In this document: positions 11,171 through 24,600 of the stretch, in pieces
How positions within the stretch are numbered: position 1 is the first letter of the stretch
Layout: each line of letters opens with the position of its first letter
Origin: Nectonema munidae
Lineage: Eukaryota; Nematomorpha; Nectonematoida; Nectonematidae
Assembly: GCA_030549495.1 (NCBI GenBank)
Contig: JAUIRK010000936.1
Location: 868,001 to 932,000, forward strand
Reading direction: 5' to 3'
DNA length: 64,000 bases
Position numbers and translations under genes: made by a program
The notes under the pieces: model-generated
Told to the model about the DNA's origin: nothing
The model's input: the letters and a program-made list of their open reading frames with translations, nothing else
Database searches by the model: none

Positions 11171-12983
11171 AAACTAACATAAATCATAGTATATTAGAAA
11201 AGAAAATCATTGCTATTTTTTGAATATTTCTGTCCACAATTAAAATTCTGACAGCTGTTATAAATAGATTAAGTACATTTTTAGCAGCTGAAACATTTTG
11301 TTTCGATATTATAATAATCAACAAATTTTCTTAAAAAAAATGATTTAATTAATTATGTACAGTGTTACTTACAAAATTTAACAATCGAACATTATAAAAA
11401 ATATCTCTGCTCAAATATTAAGCAAATAGAGTATTATTTCTTTTAAACTGAATAGCTAGTCAAAATATTCATTCCTAAATAGCTATTGAAAAAAAAATTT
11501 TTGACTTGAAAACATTAAAGTTTTCAAATGTTACAAAATGTAACAAACGTTGTGATAAAGATTAAGTGACCTTTGTTAAAATAAATCTTAGCGCGAGTCT
11601 AAAATTGTAACGATTGAAAACTATTTCAATTTAACTCTAAATGCTAAAAAAAAAGTTGATGGGGGGGGGGGGGGTACAATTTAAAAACAAAAAACTTGAG
11701 CAACATTATTTATACTTACTTGATCCTTTCATTGGAGAAAATTTTCGAAAACTGATATTGCATAAGGTGCATGGGGAGGGGGGCACGGCCAATCATGACC
11801 CAGCCTAGCTATGCCACTGGAGAGAAGAGAGCTTAATGAGACAGGAGACGTTAAAGAAGAGAAGAGAGATTGAATGAGAGAAGAGAGCTTGGGTTTTAGC
11901 AGAGGAATGATCATTACATCCTATAATGCGATCATCATACCTGTTTTATAAACAAACAGCAACTCTAACTTATAAATTTAGGAGTCAGAATGGGAGTCGA
12001 TTTTTTAAGTATTTTAAATATAGTGTTTTTTTAATTTTAAGTAAAATTTATTGAGTATTTATAGTTTAATTTTTTAAGGACTTAGAGTCCGATTTTTTTA
12101 AATACTTGTATTTGGAATCGGAGTCGGACATTTTCCCTCCTACTCTTCAACCCTGATTCTACCTCACTTTAACTCATATTCTTTCAACACAGTGGTTCGC
12201 AAAGTGGATCGTAGGTCACCAGACGGTCGTTTTAAAATTCTTATGGGGGCTGTGAAAAGTTACGAATAACAAGTTTTAGATATTAAATTTATCTTCTAAA
12301 TTGAAAGATTTTTTATCAGATTCTGACTCCTTAAGTTCTTAAGGAGTCTTAAGTTCTTTTTCCTTAAGATTCTTACTCCTCCACAATCTAGCATTTTTTT
12401 TTATCGTTTTGCTTTCCGACGATAGCACGTCGGTAGCGTGTTTCCAGCTGGGTATATCATATTTTGTACTATACTGTAATTTTTTTTACAGATTACATGA
12501 ATAAATAATACATCATTTTGAAAATCATTCTTATAAAACTTGGCTTCAAAACATAAATCTGCCGCATTTGAACATTTTAAACTAACCAGTGATTTCATTT
12601 ATTAAATATGTCAGGGCATAACAGGCTGAGATGACGAAGAAATAATATGTGGGTTTAAAATTAGTGCTAATTGAATAATCAGGCCATTATATACAGAATA
12701 GGAATGGTGTATTCTTTAAGAATCAGCATCATAAACGGAATCGTACAAAACTTCGCTATCGTTCACTAATAAATTTTATTCATGACTACAACGATGAGAT
12801 TATTATTATTATGTCGTCAATCGTTAGACATGAAGGAGAAAATGAAAATAGAGAATAGCAAGTTCGGCTATATCTCTATCAGACTTAACTCATTGTTGGC
12901 AAAAAGGGAAGTTGCCAGCTCATAGAATGAGATAAAAGGGTTTTTGTCCCCTTCCTTCTCTTAACTAATGTGCGTGCCTATCT
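11171..12983. other. Gene-free region with several transposon termini and a G tract
   Basis: 11661-11674 is a run of G. 11760-11822 reads on the minus strand as a terminus starting CAGTGGCATAGCTAGG, typical of hAT elements. It is followed by GAGAAGAGAGA-rich simple sequence to 11890. 12187-12260 begins CAGTGGTTCGCAAAGTGG, another hAT-like end. I could not pair either end with a partner. Confidence 0.5.
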
Positions 12984-12991
12984 GTACTGAT

Positions 12992-15459
12992 TAGGGGGTT
13001 ATGACTTTTTACAAATTTTTTTCCCCAACTCATAAATCAATGAGTTTTTGACTAAAACTTCAAAAATTAAAATTTTATTATATTTGAAAAAAAACCTCAC
13101 GCCCAACTACAAAAATGGTGAAAAATTCTTTATTTTGATATAGTACTGAAAATCATTTTTTTATAAAAACAAAATAAAAGACTTATTTTTACAAAAATTT
13201 ATATTTCATATAGTATAGATCAAATTAAAGCTAATTGTTGGATAGTATGAATTTAAGTTGCAGATTTTCTTGTTTCTTGCATGTTCTGTGTAGCTCCTCC
13301 ATCACGTGTGTGGCTCTTTCGGCACATTGATTGCTTCTTGGAATATGAATAGCTGATGGTTCAATGCTCCATTGTTTTTGAAATGAAGTCAATGTTTTTC
13401 TGATGTTTTTTCAAAACTTCTGACAACTTTTGATAATATCTTTCCTTATAATACTGATCATCAAACCAAAAGTCTGCCCAGTCATAAGCAATGAAGCCAC
13501 AAGCTAACTTTAAATTAATTCTGGTTTGAGGCATTAAAAAATAAACGAGTAGAGCTAGTATGGCTCTAGATTTCCACTTAGCATTACTTATTTTTGGAAT
13601 TTTTTGAAATTTGATTAAGGGAAAGTACTTTTTTTCAGTAAAAAATCGGTAAGATCTTGTCAGATGGAATAGATATTTCATATCATCTCGCCATCTACCA
13701 ACATCAAGTATTTCCTCAACACCGTTCCTAAATTTATTTTTCAAAACCTCATATTACTCAAGTTCTTTGCTGAAGAAATAATTAATGTCTAGTGATATCG
13801 AATTTTCTTCCAATTCGTCGTCCATAACAAGTCGAAGTATTCGATCTAAAATATGGTGCTGACATCCTATGAATTGAGGTGTCTGGAGTCCTTTACTTTG
13901 CATAATCTGTTGTATTTTAATGACTACACCATTATTTTTACCAGTATTGACGTTAGTTGTATCAGTCACAATCATTTTTATTGATTCCCACAATTTGAAC
14001 TTATCTAAAACATTTTTCAACCCTTTTACAATGGTTTGAGCTTTCCCATCAATCAATTCTAAAACACTTAATTTAATCTCTTTTCTTTGATTTTTGATGA
14101 CTACAACTTGATATTCCTTACCATTCAGCCGCTTTCCATCAAAGTGAAGACTCCAGTTTTCTTTTTTCAATTCAAGAATATAGTCTTCTTGGAGTTTTTT
14201 TGCTTTTCTTAACAAAGCTTTGTGAAATCCGGACTGGGAAGGTGTCGGAACTTTTATTCCATCTTTTGATAGTTGGCCACATATCTTAGAGGCTTTCCTG
14301 GTTGAAATTTTTGATGTGATAACCAAATTGGTTGCAAGTTCACAACGACTATAATTTTTTGACTGTTTTGAGAAGTTATCATCTGAGTTTCGCTTGAATT
14401 CTTCATCTTTATCACTTTCAAAGTTATCTGACCTGGAATCTCCTTTTTCATCATCACCACTGACATAAAATGGGCCAGAAGCCTTAGATGTTGAAGGATG
14501 ATGCTTGAATTTTCTCAAAATCGATGGATGTATAGATGATTTATCTGCCTGCTGATATGTACTATATCCAACTTTTCCTTTAGATTGAAGTTGAATCTCA
14601 TATAATCTTTTGTCCCCAGCTGAGAGCCAAATACCCTGAGGATTCGTTACATATTTATTTGCCAAAGCTTGATGATTTTTTCACAAATAATTGAAATACG
14701 ATGATTCTTGTTATTAAAGTTAGTGGAAAGATGTTTGAAGCGTCTAATGACATGAGTTTCAAGAGTCATTCTGACAAACTCCACAAAACTCTTATCCATT
14801 GAAGGAAAATGTCTATTTTTATGAGAGTCTTGAAATTTAACGAGATTTTTCTTCCACACTTCTTTATTTTTTCAATCGAAGTATGACTGAACTTATTGGA
14901 AGACATTTTTAAGAAATTTTATAAAATTGAATAAAATTTATAACTAAAAATAATTATACAAATATATGAAAAGTAAATGTTTAATACACTGAAAAAAATA
15001 TTAAAATAAAATATATTTTTCTGTTTTTAAAATATAATCTATTTTTTAAAAATTTTTTTAAAATTAATACCTGAAAAATTTCAATAAGCGAGTGTTTTAT
15101 CTTGAGATATAAGAAACGGAAAACCCGAAAAGATGAAAATTTAAATGACAGCAGAAGATGAAATCAAAACAAATTTTTGAGATTAATGATAAATGAAGGA
15201 CGTCAATTGATTAATTTAATTGTGCTTCATCTTTTAAAACTAGGCGAATAAATTATGTCAATATTTGACACACTAGGTAAAATAGGTTCAGTATCAGTCG
15301 AACATTGTTTCACAAGAGGGGCTTACTTTTTTAAATTGGCTTTTAAAAGACTTTTTTAAACTTAAAAAAATAATTACAGGAATTTTCATGATTTATAACA
15401 AAAAACTCATTTAAAAATTATGAGGGGTTTTCAAAAAAAGTATAAAAGTCATAACCCTA
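12992..15459 (-). mobile_element. hAT-like DNA transposon, both ends and perfect 8-bp duplication
   Basis: 2.47 kb. The left end is TAGGGGGTTATGACTTTT and the right end read backwards is TAGGGTTATGACTTTT. The inverted similarity extends about 60 bp, with CCCC..CTCAT..ATGAGTTTTT blocks in both. It is flanked by identical GTACTGAT at 12984-12991 and 15460-15467. The transposase reads on the minus strand (13361-14906). The right end lies only 75 bp upstream of the CDK9 start codon, so the insertion occupies the promoter/5' leader zone of that gene. The clean duplication suggests a fairly recent insertion. Confidence 0.93.
13361..14906 (-). pseudogene. Transposase of the hAT-like element, lightly broken
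   Basis: Probable start is the ATG at 14906. The frame shifts at least twice near the N-terminus (a second frame runs 14859-14647, the main one from 14665). One in-frame TAA near 13752 splits the body from a C-terminal part that continues in the same frame to 13361. Readable motifs are LHFDGKRL, then VTDTTNVNTG, then GCQHHILDR. These match the spacing of [17 protein letters not shown] and CPCRHHI in the element of intron 1, so both belong to one transposase group with the C-x2-H signature of hAT/MULE/Kolobok-type DDE enzymes. Few breaks imply it was active not long ago. Confidence 0.85.
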
Positions 15460-15499
15460 GTACTGATGCTAAAATCTTATTTTTTATCGTTGTTATTTT

Positions 15500-15541
15500 G
15501 ATTGGAAAGTTTTGAAGTCTTATTTTTTCTCAAATTTTAAG
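15500..15541 (+). promoter_or_regulatory. Candidate 3' splice acceptor just before the CDK9 ATG
   Basis: A pyrimidine-rich run ends in AAATTTTAAG (AG at 15540-15541), one base before the ATG. It could accept a 5' leader exon or a trans-spliced leader. That would also explain how a transposon 75 bp upstream is tolerated. This is inference; no branch site was tested. Confidence 0.35.
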
Positions 15542-15542
15542 A

Positions 15543-15661
15543 ATGTATTATTCTTCTTCGTCTGGATCATCTCCATTAAAAGATGAAAATCAGTACCCAT
15601 ATTGTCCTGATTGTTCAACTAAGTATGAAAAGATTACTAAAATTGGACAAGGAACATTTGG
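15543..15661 (+). CDS. CDK9: CDK9 exon 1
   Basis: Codes residues 1-39 plus two bases of Gly40. It has a Ser-rich start, then [20 protein letters not shown]. The CPxC pair parallels the ECPFCDE of vertebrate CDK9. Donor is GTTAGT at 15662. The start is the only ATG upstream of the kinase fold in frame. Confidence 0.95.
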
Positions 15662-18600
15662 GTTAGTCTCTTTTAAACTCTTTTTAAATATATTTTTATT
15701 TTAACAGTAAATTAGTTTGTTTAATTATTTCAACCGTTATAAATCCAAGTTGTCCCAAATAATGTACTCACTTTCTGACTGCCTAACTTTTTATTTTGAT
15801 TAAAACTAACAAAATTTGAAAAAAAAAATTTTTTTTTAATTTTATTTCAAATAAAATTTTCTATACATTTAAAAGAAAACCTTAATGTTTTCTACTCATT
15901 CTTGCTTCTTTGCAAATGTTCAAGTTGTCGATTATTAACACAGCTCATAATCGGGATCAATTGATTCGACAATAAATAGGATCATTTTATTTGAAATTAC
16001 AAAACATTTTTCTTAATTTCTTCTTTTAGCCCACCAAATATCATCTGTTTTGTGCGTAAATCTTATCTTGACTTCAAAGGCGTACACATTCAAAATTATT
16101 GGGGGCGATTTTTTTTTGCAATTTTCAAAATTACTGTTCTGGAAATACCACGGGAGACCAAATATTCAAGCAATCCTTTAAAATAGAGTGTATACATCGC
16201 ATACCTAAATTTATAAGACTACTTTATATTTTTTTTTATAAAATTCATGAAATTTAAAAACTATACTTCCAGCGAAAATATTTTAATTAAATTTACATGA
16301 CACATATACACTAGTTTAAAAAAATCCAAAATTATTTGGGGGCAAATAGGCTTTTCGCCCCCTGAAAGGTTGCCAATGCCCCAAGATTTTCAGATAATGC
16401 CTTACTTTTTTTCAGAGCTGTATTATGAATCAAAAAGTTTTTTAAAAAATTTTTTTGAAGAAAATTAATGTTTAGGTGGTGCAAAGAAAAAATAAAAAAT
16501 GATTTTTAATTTTTAAATTATAGATGGTGTTAATAAACTATTTTATATTTTGTATATTATACAAAAATTCTTTTATTAAAAGTAAGTTTTTAAGAATAAA
16601 TAAAACACAAATTAAAAATAAACTTTATTTCACTTTTTTTGAAAAAAATTAATAAAGTTCTGTCATTATGAAAAGTGTAGCTAGATTAGGTTTTTGCAAA
16701 ATTATGAATACAAGAAATGCAAGTAAAGATTATCCTTTTTTTGGCAATATTTCTGGACCTACTCATTTAACTATCACCGGTTGTAGACTTCCTACGTTTC
16801 AACAAATTTTGTTATGCTATCTTAGTTTTATGAAGAAGTTCAGAGAAGAAGATTGTTCTAAAAATTCAAAAATAAGTATTCTCAGTTCGAAAAAAGTTGT
16901 TGAAGAAGTCATGAAGCACTATTAAAAAGCAAATATACCTACAATAGCAGAAAACAAGATTTATCAGAAAATTTTAATTTATGCGTCAGAATATAAAAAA
17001 ATTTAGAGTTGATGATCCTCACAATAGTAAAAAGATTGAAGAATTCAAAAATAAACTAACACAAACAATGCTTTTTTGGCCAAGAGATGTTTTACAAAAA
17101 ATTAAAAAGATGAAAAATGGAAAAACAAGATTTGAAAAAAGAGAGATTGATGAGGATATTATTTTTTTTAGAAAATATTATTAATGATAGAGAAAACGCT
17201 TCCTACAGTGGTGTAGATGCAAAAAGTTTTTCATTAAGTGAGAAAAGAAAGAAAAAACAAAAAGTTTGTGATAAAAAGAAAAGCAATATTAGTTTCGAAA
17301 GAGAATGTTTAGAAAGTGAAGATTGTGATAAATTTGAAGAAAACATCGATATTTCAAGCAAAAGGTGTAAAAAGAGTGGGACAAACATTTTTGTACCACA
17401 TGACATTTTAAAAAAAGGAAACGTAGTTTCTACATTTCTAAGAAACAATGTTTTACCGACAGCATCTGCCACAATTCTTCAATTGTTTATTGAAGCTTGT
17501 AAAGGTGACTCAAGCAAAATTAACTTACATCCTTCTCAAGCCCACAAATATAAAGTTGAAAAAATTAAAAATTCTTGGACGCCCAAAACATTCTTAAACT
17601 TGCATTGGGATGGAAAGTTGCTTCCAACATTGAAAAGCAAGTTTCATTACGAAGAGCGGATGCCTGTGGTTGTTTCAAACAACGACATGATCAAATTGCT
17701 TGGCGTGCCATTAAGTCCCAATGTTCCCATTTGGAAACATAAGTAATTTCATCTTCGTCTGCTTTTTTCAATGACTTTGAATATAAATCGTCTGCGTTTT
17801 TTTTTAAATATCGTCTGATTTCTATGGTACTTAATGGGTTAATAGCTTTTTTTGAAAAAAACAAAGGAGAAGATGTTCTTTCAAAGGCGTCTGTTGATCT
17901 GCTTGAAAATTGGGATTGCAAAGAATTTGTGAAAGCAATGGTCTTTGACACCACAAGTCTAAACACTGGACGTTTATCGACTACTTGTGTTTGCATTCAA
18001 AACAAATTAGGAAGACCACTTCTTTGGTGCCCTTGTAGACATCATATTGGAGAAATTATGTTAAGAAAAATTTGGGAAGCTACAGAAATTTGCATTTCAT
18101 CTGGTCCAGAAAACAATCTTTTCAATAAATTTAGGAAAAACGTTATAGTTTTATTTTTAGAAGAACCATCTAATTACACTTTTTATAAAGAAAAAAGGGT
18201 AAATGTAAACTTCTTAATTTATACAAAAATATGTTGAAAAAAAATTATGTTAGAAATGATTACAAGGAACTTCCCTTGTATGTTAGAAATGATTACAAGG
18301 ATTTAAAATATTTTTGAAATGCTTTTTTTAATATTTATATTTGTATATCATTATATAAACTTTTTATATTTTTTTAAAAATAAACATACAAAAATTACAT
18401 TTTTTTTAAATACAAAACAATTTGTTTGCGCTTTTGCGATACCTAAACAAGTTTCAATACTCGCCAAATTTTAAACTTAATATTCTACCATAATTTTCCA
18501 ACTGTAAAAAAAAGTAAGGCCTTGTTTGATAATTTTTTTATTTTTAAGGCGCAAGGGAAACACCCTAGGGGGGGGGTTGCTCTCGTACCCCTCGCCCCCG

Positions 18601-21600
18601 ATGTGCGCCCCTGCTTGGCATGAGGTCAGGGGAACATGCAAGAGTCAACATTTCTTCTCATTTTGATTCATTTCCTTGGAGATGTTGCATGAAAATAGGC
18701 CCTTACACCGTGGTCCGAGTGTGATCAAGCTCCATCTACCCCAAGTAAGCATAAGAAAGAATCGCGCTACAATGCCTGATACTGATAAAATTTAATATTG
18801 AAATTATAAGGCTGATAGTAAATATACGCAGTACCCACGCTACCTATATAATTTTGGGGCACGTGCCCCCCCCCCCCCTGTATTAATCTTTGCCCCCTCT
18901 AAAATTTTTGGTTTTGTCCCATGCACTTTTTAAAGGAAAAATAAATAAGCAAAAATTGTACACAATAATCTTATATAAATGCTGGTGTATGTGTATGTAT
19001 AATATGAGATTTCTATAGGTTTTTATACAGAAGTACTTCATGCTTTTCAGCAAAGTAATATAGGATATAAAGTAATATAGAAAATAAATTTTTTGCAAAT
19101 GTGTTTCTTTGCCCCATTTCAGCCCCCTTGAAATTTAGCTTTAGCGCGGGCACTGAATATACCATTATATTAGATAGGAAATACAGCGCTAAAAAAATAA
19201 AATTTACTTTTAATAAATATTTTTTAAATAGTTGGTTAGCGAGCCAACAGGGAGACAAAAAGTAGCGCTATTTGTTTCATAGAAAAAGTAAGCACTAAAT
19301 GTAATAGAGATATGTATCTGTTTAAAAGAAAAAAATGAAAACTTGGGAAAGGGTTTTATCTTTTTACCAATCAGATATTTTATGAATTATTACATATATT
19401 GAAGCCGATCGACTAAAGCAAGAGATTATCCCCCTCTTTCTTCTCTCCCAACTTTATTTTGCTCCATAGAACTTCCTTCAAATATATAAACATGTGCACT
19501 TATAGTCCTAACCCGATTATAATAAGTTTTTTCCCTGTATATGAAATCTGGTGATGGGGCCTAATATAATAAAAAAAAATTTTATCAATCAGAAAATTAA
19601 ACTTTTCGGCTAGGATTATTTTTATTGAGAGTTTGAATTAACCGTATTTTACTGGCGGTGCGGAGGTGTATAACTTTACCCCCACCTTCAAACAAGCAAA
19701 TATTACTCCAAAACTACGTGTTTCATGTACAATACCTCACTGATATATGAACTAAATTTAGTTTACAGAAAAATCATGAAAAAAGGAATTAATTGGTCAC
19801 TTGACACCCATATTACGTCATTCTAACAAAACACTCTAGAATTCGCAATTTCTATGTACTATTTGCATATTGTTTTTTACTCTAAAATATAGGGTTTATC
19901 AATGGTTTCACTTTTGCAATGAACAACGTGACTCTTGCAACCAACAATGTCACTTTTTCTATTAAAACTTTTTTTTGTTTTGAATTATTATTTTAATTCA
20001 AATTTGTCTTTTTTAACTGCCTATTTTTAAAATAAAGCTACATTAAAAGAAAACAAATATTTAATGTTGAATTTTAAATTATTGTTTCTAAATCAGCTAT
20101 ACAAAGATGCTTGAATAATTTTCACTATACATTAAAAAAATTACCCGTGTACCTGAAAAAAGAAATTGTGAAGCAACAATAATCTCAAAGTTGAAATATG
20201 CTGGATTATTCAGAAAAATTGAAGCCTGTTTCGAACGCAAAATTTTTTTTTATGGATGAAGTTTTGGGTGATAACAAGACCAAAAATAAGACGTTCTTTT
20301 GTCGGGAACAACACATCATATATCAGTATCAGGTCCCTGAAGTCAAAATTGTTCAGTAGTAGCTGCAATGAATAAATATTCAATGATGTATCCTAGAATA
20401 CTAGGAATACTAGGTGAAGATTTCAAAAAATCTTTATTTGAAATTAATGACAAATGTAAAGAAATGGAAATTGATGAAGAATCCATCACTACAAAGGATT
20501 AGCAGAAAAATAAAAGAATTGCATATCGAAATCATCCATCTTCCTCCTTATTCTCCTTTATTGAAGGTATTTTTTAATTTGGGAAATTTTATTTATTAGA
20601 TGTCATGTAGAGAAATGGCTCAGCGATGTCTTTTGAAAAAATTACTGTAGGTAACTGTGATAACGAAACATACTGAGCTACATAAGTAAGTGTAAAAAAA
20701 TATTCAAGAATGATTTTTTAATCCTTATCAGGTTAAGTGACTACAAAATGCAGCCATTATAATAAATTTAAATTTCATTCCACTCAATCTATAATTTCCT
20801 TAAACAATTGGCTTTCAAATCATAATAAAATTTGGGTCGTATGTAGCGTAAAAAAAGTTAACGTATCTTTCATCTAAAGATGACTACATTTTGTATTCAA
20901 ATATTTCTTGTTGTAATTAATTTATCAACCTATGAAACTTGAGATCAGCAGTTGTTGTCATCCTATATATTGATTGATATATAATATTTTACACATTATA
21001 TCATGTTATATGATATATTGATTAGTAGTGATTTGAAACTTACTTCTCACTAAATTATGAGGAAAAAAACATTTTTTGCTTGTTGTTCCTTGCAAGTAAA
21101 AAATATGTGATGATATAGAAATAGATAACACTAGTGAATGTGAACATTTAAAGTTATCATGAAGACCTCTGGAAGATGCTATCGCTTTTGTGAATGAAAT
21201 AGTTGAAAAAGATGATTTAGATCTTAAATTTTGTCCTGAAAATCGTATACTTCTTGAAGAAGATTTAACTTCAAATGATAAGGATTGGTAAAGGATTAAA
21301 ATGGTGGAATAAAATAAAATATACTATTTTTCGATTGAAACGAAATGTAATCGAAAGAAGTGGAACGCTTTCTAAAAGCTATAATGAAAAGGAGTTTCTG
21401 ACCTCCAAAAATACCCTGAAAATTTTACCATGTTATATATATAATATAAATAGAACCTGAAAAAGGTAATTTGGAATTTAAAAAAGACATTTTAGAACTT
21501 AATAAAAAATAGAGTTTTATAACATTGTTGATTGCAAAAATGACGTTGTTGATTACAGGGCCGCACATCCTTGAAATTATTCGGGGTGGGCGGACTTTCA

Positions 21601-24600
21601 AGCGTCTTTCAAAAAAGACAACAAATTTTTCAGAATTCCTACTCTTTTCTTGTCTATTCTAATTCATTCTTAATTAAGCTTAATTTAAACTTTAACCCCC
21701 CGACCTATTGAGCTTAACGTCAACAATGAATGAGGCCTTGTAAATAGCTCCAGTGGGTCGTGTCAAAGATAAAATGGATCGTGACAAAAAAGAAAGGAAA
21801 ATAAAAGAATGTGTAGATCATAAAAAAATACATTTAAATTGTCGATGCTGAATAAAAAACGTAGTGATCAGAATTTGTCTTATTGCACCTAAGTATTATA
21901 GGTCGCGATGCAAACTGCTTCTTGTTATGGGTCGCAGTAAAAAAAGTTTGAAAAACGCTGCACTACAGCATACTCTATGGGTGGTATGACAGGTTGGTTG
22001 AGGTGATGGACTCAGCACGGAAGTCTCTGGGTTCGATTCCTCATCGATACCAATTTGTTCATAGTTTGACATAAGCGGTACATCAGTACCTTGTCAATGA
22101 AAACACACCCACGGTAACTTTACCTTACCCTTTACTCAAAATTGAAAAATTTGCTACATAAGAGAGAAAGGAGACAAAGTAAACTAATAAAGCAATTTTC
22201 GCTATTTTAAAATGAGGTTGGTTGAGGTGATGGACTCAGCACGGAAGTCTCTGGGTTCCATTCCTCATCGATACCAATTTGTTCATAGTTTGACATAAGC
22301 GGTACATCAGTACCTTGTCAATGAAAACACACCCACGGTAACTTTACCTTACCCTTTACTCAAAATTGAAAAATTTGCTACATAAGAGAGAAAGGAGACA
22401 AAGTAAACTAATAAAGCAATTTTCGCTATTTTAAAATGAAACTGTCTGTTCTCAGAATAATTTCAAAATAATAGGAGGCATAAAAATGAGATAGTTTATT
22501 TGATATTTTCAAGTTTTTATAAGCAGCAAAAGCCAACGTTGAAGTAGCTATCCCTTATGGGGTGCTTTGGTAACGCTTATATTTTTTACATTTTATAAGG
22601 AATCATAGTATACAAAAAACGGTAGTTTAATCACTTTTCATAAAATTATTTAAGTTGCTATTTCTGATCATATTATTTTTCTTTTATATTATTTATTTCG
22701 ATAATATTTTTATTCATAATTTAATATTTAATCTTTTTTTTTATTCAGTGAAGTGTTCAAAGCAAAAAATAGACAGACAAAACAGTTGGTGGCGTTGAAA
22801 AAAATTCTGACCGAAAATGAAAAAGAAGGCGTAATTAAAATTTGTTTAAATTCGTTAATTTTATTTTTTTGAAAATTTCTAAAAGCCTTAAATAATAATT
22901 AATTCATAAACTTTGAATGATAATTTTGAAATCGTTTCTTTTTAGTTTCCTATCACTGCTTTGCGTGAGATCAAAATTCTGCAAATGTTAAAGCATGAAA
23001 ATATATTACGACTCATCGAAATTTGCCATGACAGGCGTATTTATTTTTTCATTCTTCATAACAATAAGTTATTTGTTCAGTACTTCAGTTTATCTAACAT
23101 AAACATTGTCCTTCTGAAGTGTTTATAATATTAAATATCCACTACTTTTCCAGAAAAAAATGTTATATCCTGGTAATTCCAATAGAATTTATTTATTAAA
23201 AATAAACCGGTATCTATATTATTTTTTTTAAAAAGTTAGGTCTTTTTTTTATCTCGACAAGGCTTCGCAAAGTTATCCTCCTGAGGCAGGTCTTAATAAA
23301 GCCGAAAAGAATATAACCGATATATATGTATACAAAATATAATAATAATAAATCAGTTTTACGGCTACTTTCACAGGATCTAGCCGATGGTGCAACTATG
23401 AAAACAGATATAAAAAGACTACTTAATTTTACATTTCCAAAATTCCCTATTTTGTTCATCCTCTATTTTTAAATTTCTTTTTTTTTCATATCCTTACGAT
23501 CTACTTCTTTCTGTTCGAAATAAATCCTTAAAAAAGTTTTTTCAAACACACATTGAAGAAAATAAATTTCTAATGAAAAAAGAGGTACTAAGAAAGGATC
23601 ATCATAGAATAAATAGCAAAATTACATACTGTAAAGTATAGAAGATAAGACTTAGAGACTACGAGTCAATAACGAATTTGTAGCCAAAAAGATGGAGGTC
23701 CTATCGAGATATTAATTTACTGACAAATGAAATATTTTGAGTGAGGTTTATTTAACAAATTAAGAAAATAATTACCAGAGAAATGAATTTATTTTGAAGT
23801 TTATATATTTGACATTTATTTAAGGTTTCATCGATATTTTTGACAGGTTTTATTTATTTCATAAGAAATGAACATCACCATTAAATCTACATACTTGAAA
23901 ATGGGTATATAATGGTATATATTTGTAAAAAACTTTATATAATTATTTAGATATAAAGTTTCTTTTTTGAGATGAGCTGCCAAATATAAATCATTTTTTT
24001 GATAGGTTTATTGATTTTGATAAAAGTGGATATCGCCACTAAATTCAGCATAGTTGAAATATTTATGTAACATTAAAAATATTTATAAAAACTTATTAAT
24101 ATCTGAGAAAAATAGGGGGGAGGGCACTTTACCCCCCCCCCCCCCCTAGCACTTGAGAGGACAAATTTAGTCAATCACTAATAGGGTTAACATTCTCATC
24201 TCAGTTGTGTTTAGCCTATTTTTCTTAACTTCTTTTAACGCCCAACTTAGATTACTGTATACTAAACTAGATCTACTACAACTTTTATAAAGATAGCCCT
24301 TTATGTTTAAAGAAAAAGTATTATCACATAGAACACAACTTAAAGATTTAAATTTCTTCCAAGCTAGTTTTTTTCTGTTCCCTTCTGAGTTACTAACATT
24401 CCCTATGGGATCTATAACCTCTCCAAAAAAAAAAAATTTACAAACCTTTTTTTCTTTTATCCCTTTTTTTTAAATCTTCCTTTACTATTTTTATTTTTAA
24501 AAAAAAATAGACTTAAATTTTTTTAACTTAAACTACCTTTAATACCAGAGCACCTTTTATGTATCCATTTACTACAATTTGTGCAAAAAAATAGAATTTC

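Larger units (their letters stand above)
16075..18613 (+). mobile_element. hAT-like DNA transposon in CDK9 intron 1
   Basis: 2.54 kb in sense orientation. The left end is CAAAGGCGTACACATTC and the right end read backwards is CAGGGGCGCACATCGGGGGC. The flanks are CTTGACTT (16067-16074) and CTTGGCAT (18614-18621), matching at 6 of 8 bases, consistent with an old 8-bp hAT duplication. The left 300 bp recur at 10090 and 32986 as separate repeats. Transposase remnants run 16668-18237, and a TTAA-type MITE has inserted into them (about 17708-17842). Borders are less sure than for 12992-15459; the left arm alone (16075-16371, ending CGCCCCCTG) could be a separate MITE. Confidence 0.7.

Noticed and set aside
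16075-16371. Stand-alone MITE instead of the left arm of the intron 1 transposon
   Set aside because: The inner edge CGCCCCCTG lacks a matching target duplication, while the outer pair at 16067 and 18614 matches 6 of 8; kept only as an alternative.
17691-17996. Minus-strand open frame of 101 codons
   Set aside because: It spans the nested MITE and the antisense of the transposase; no independent coding evidence.
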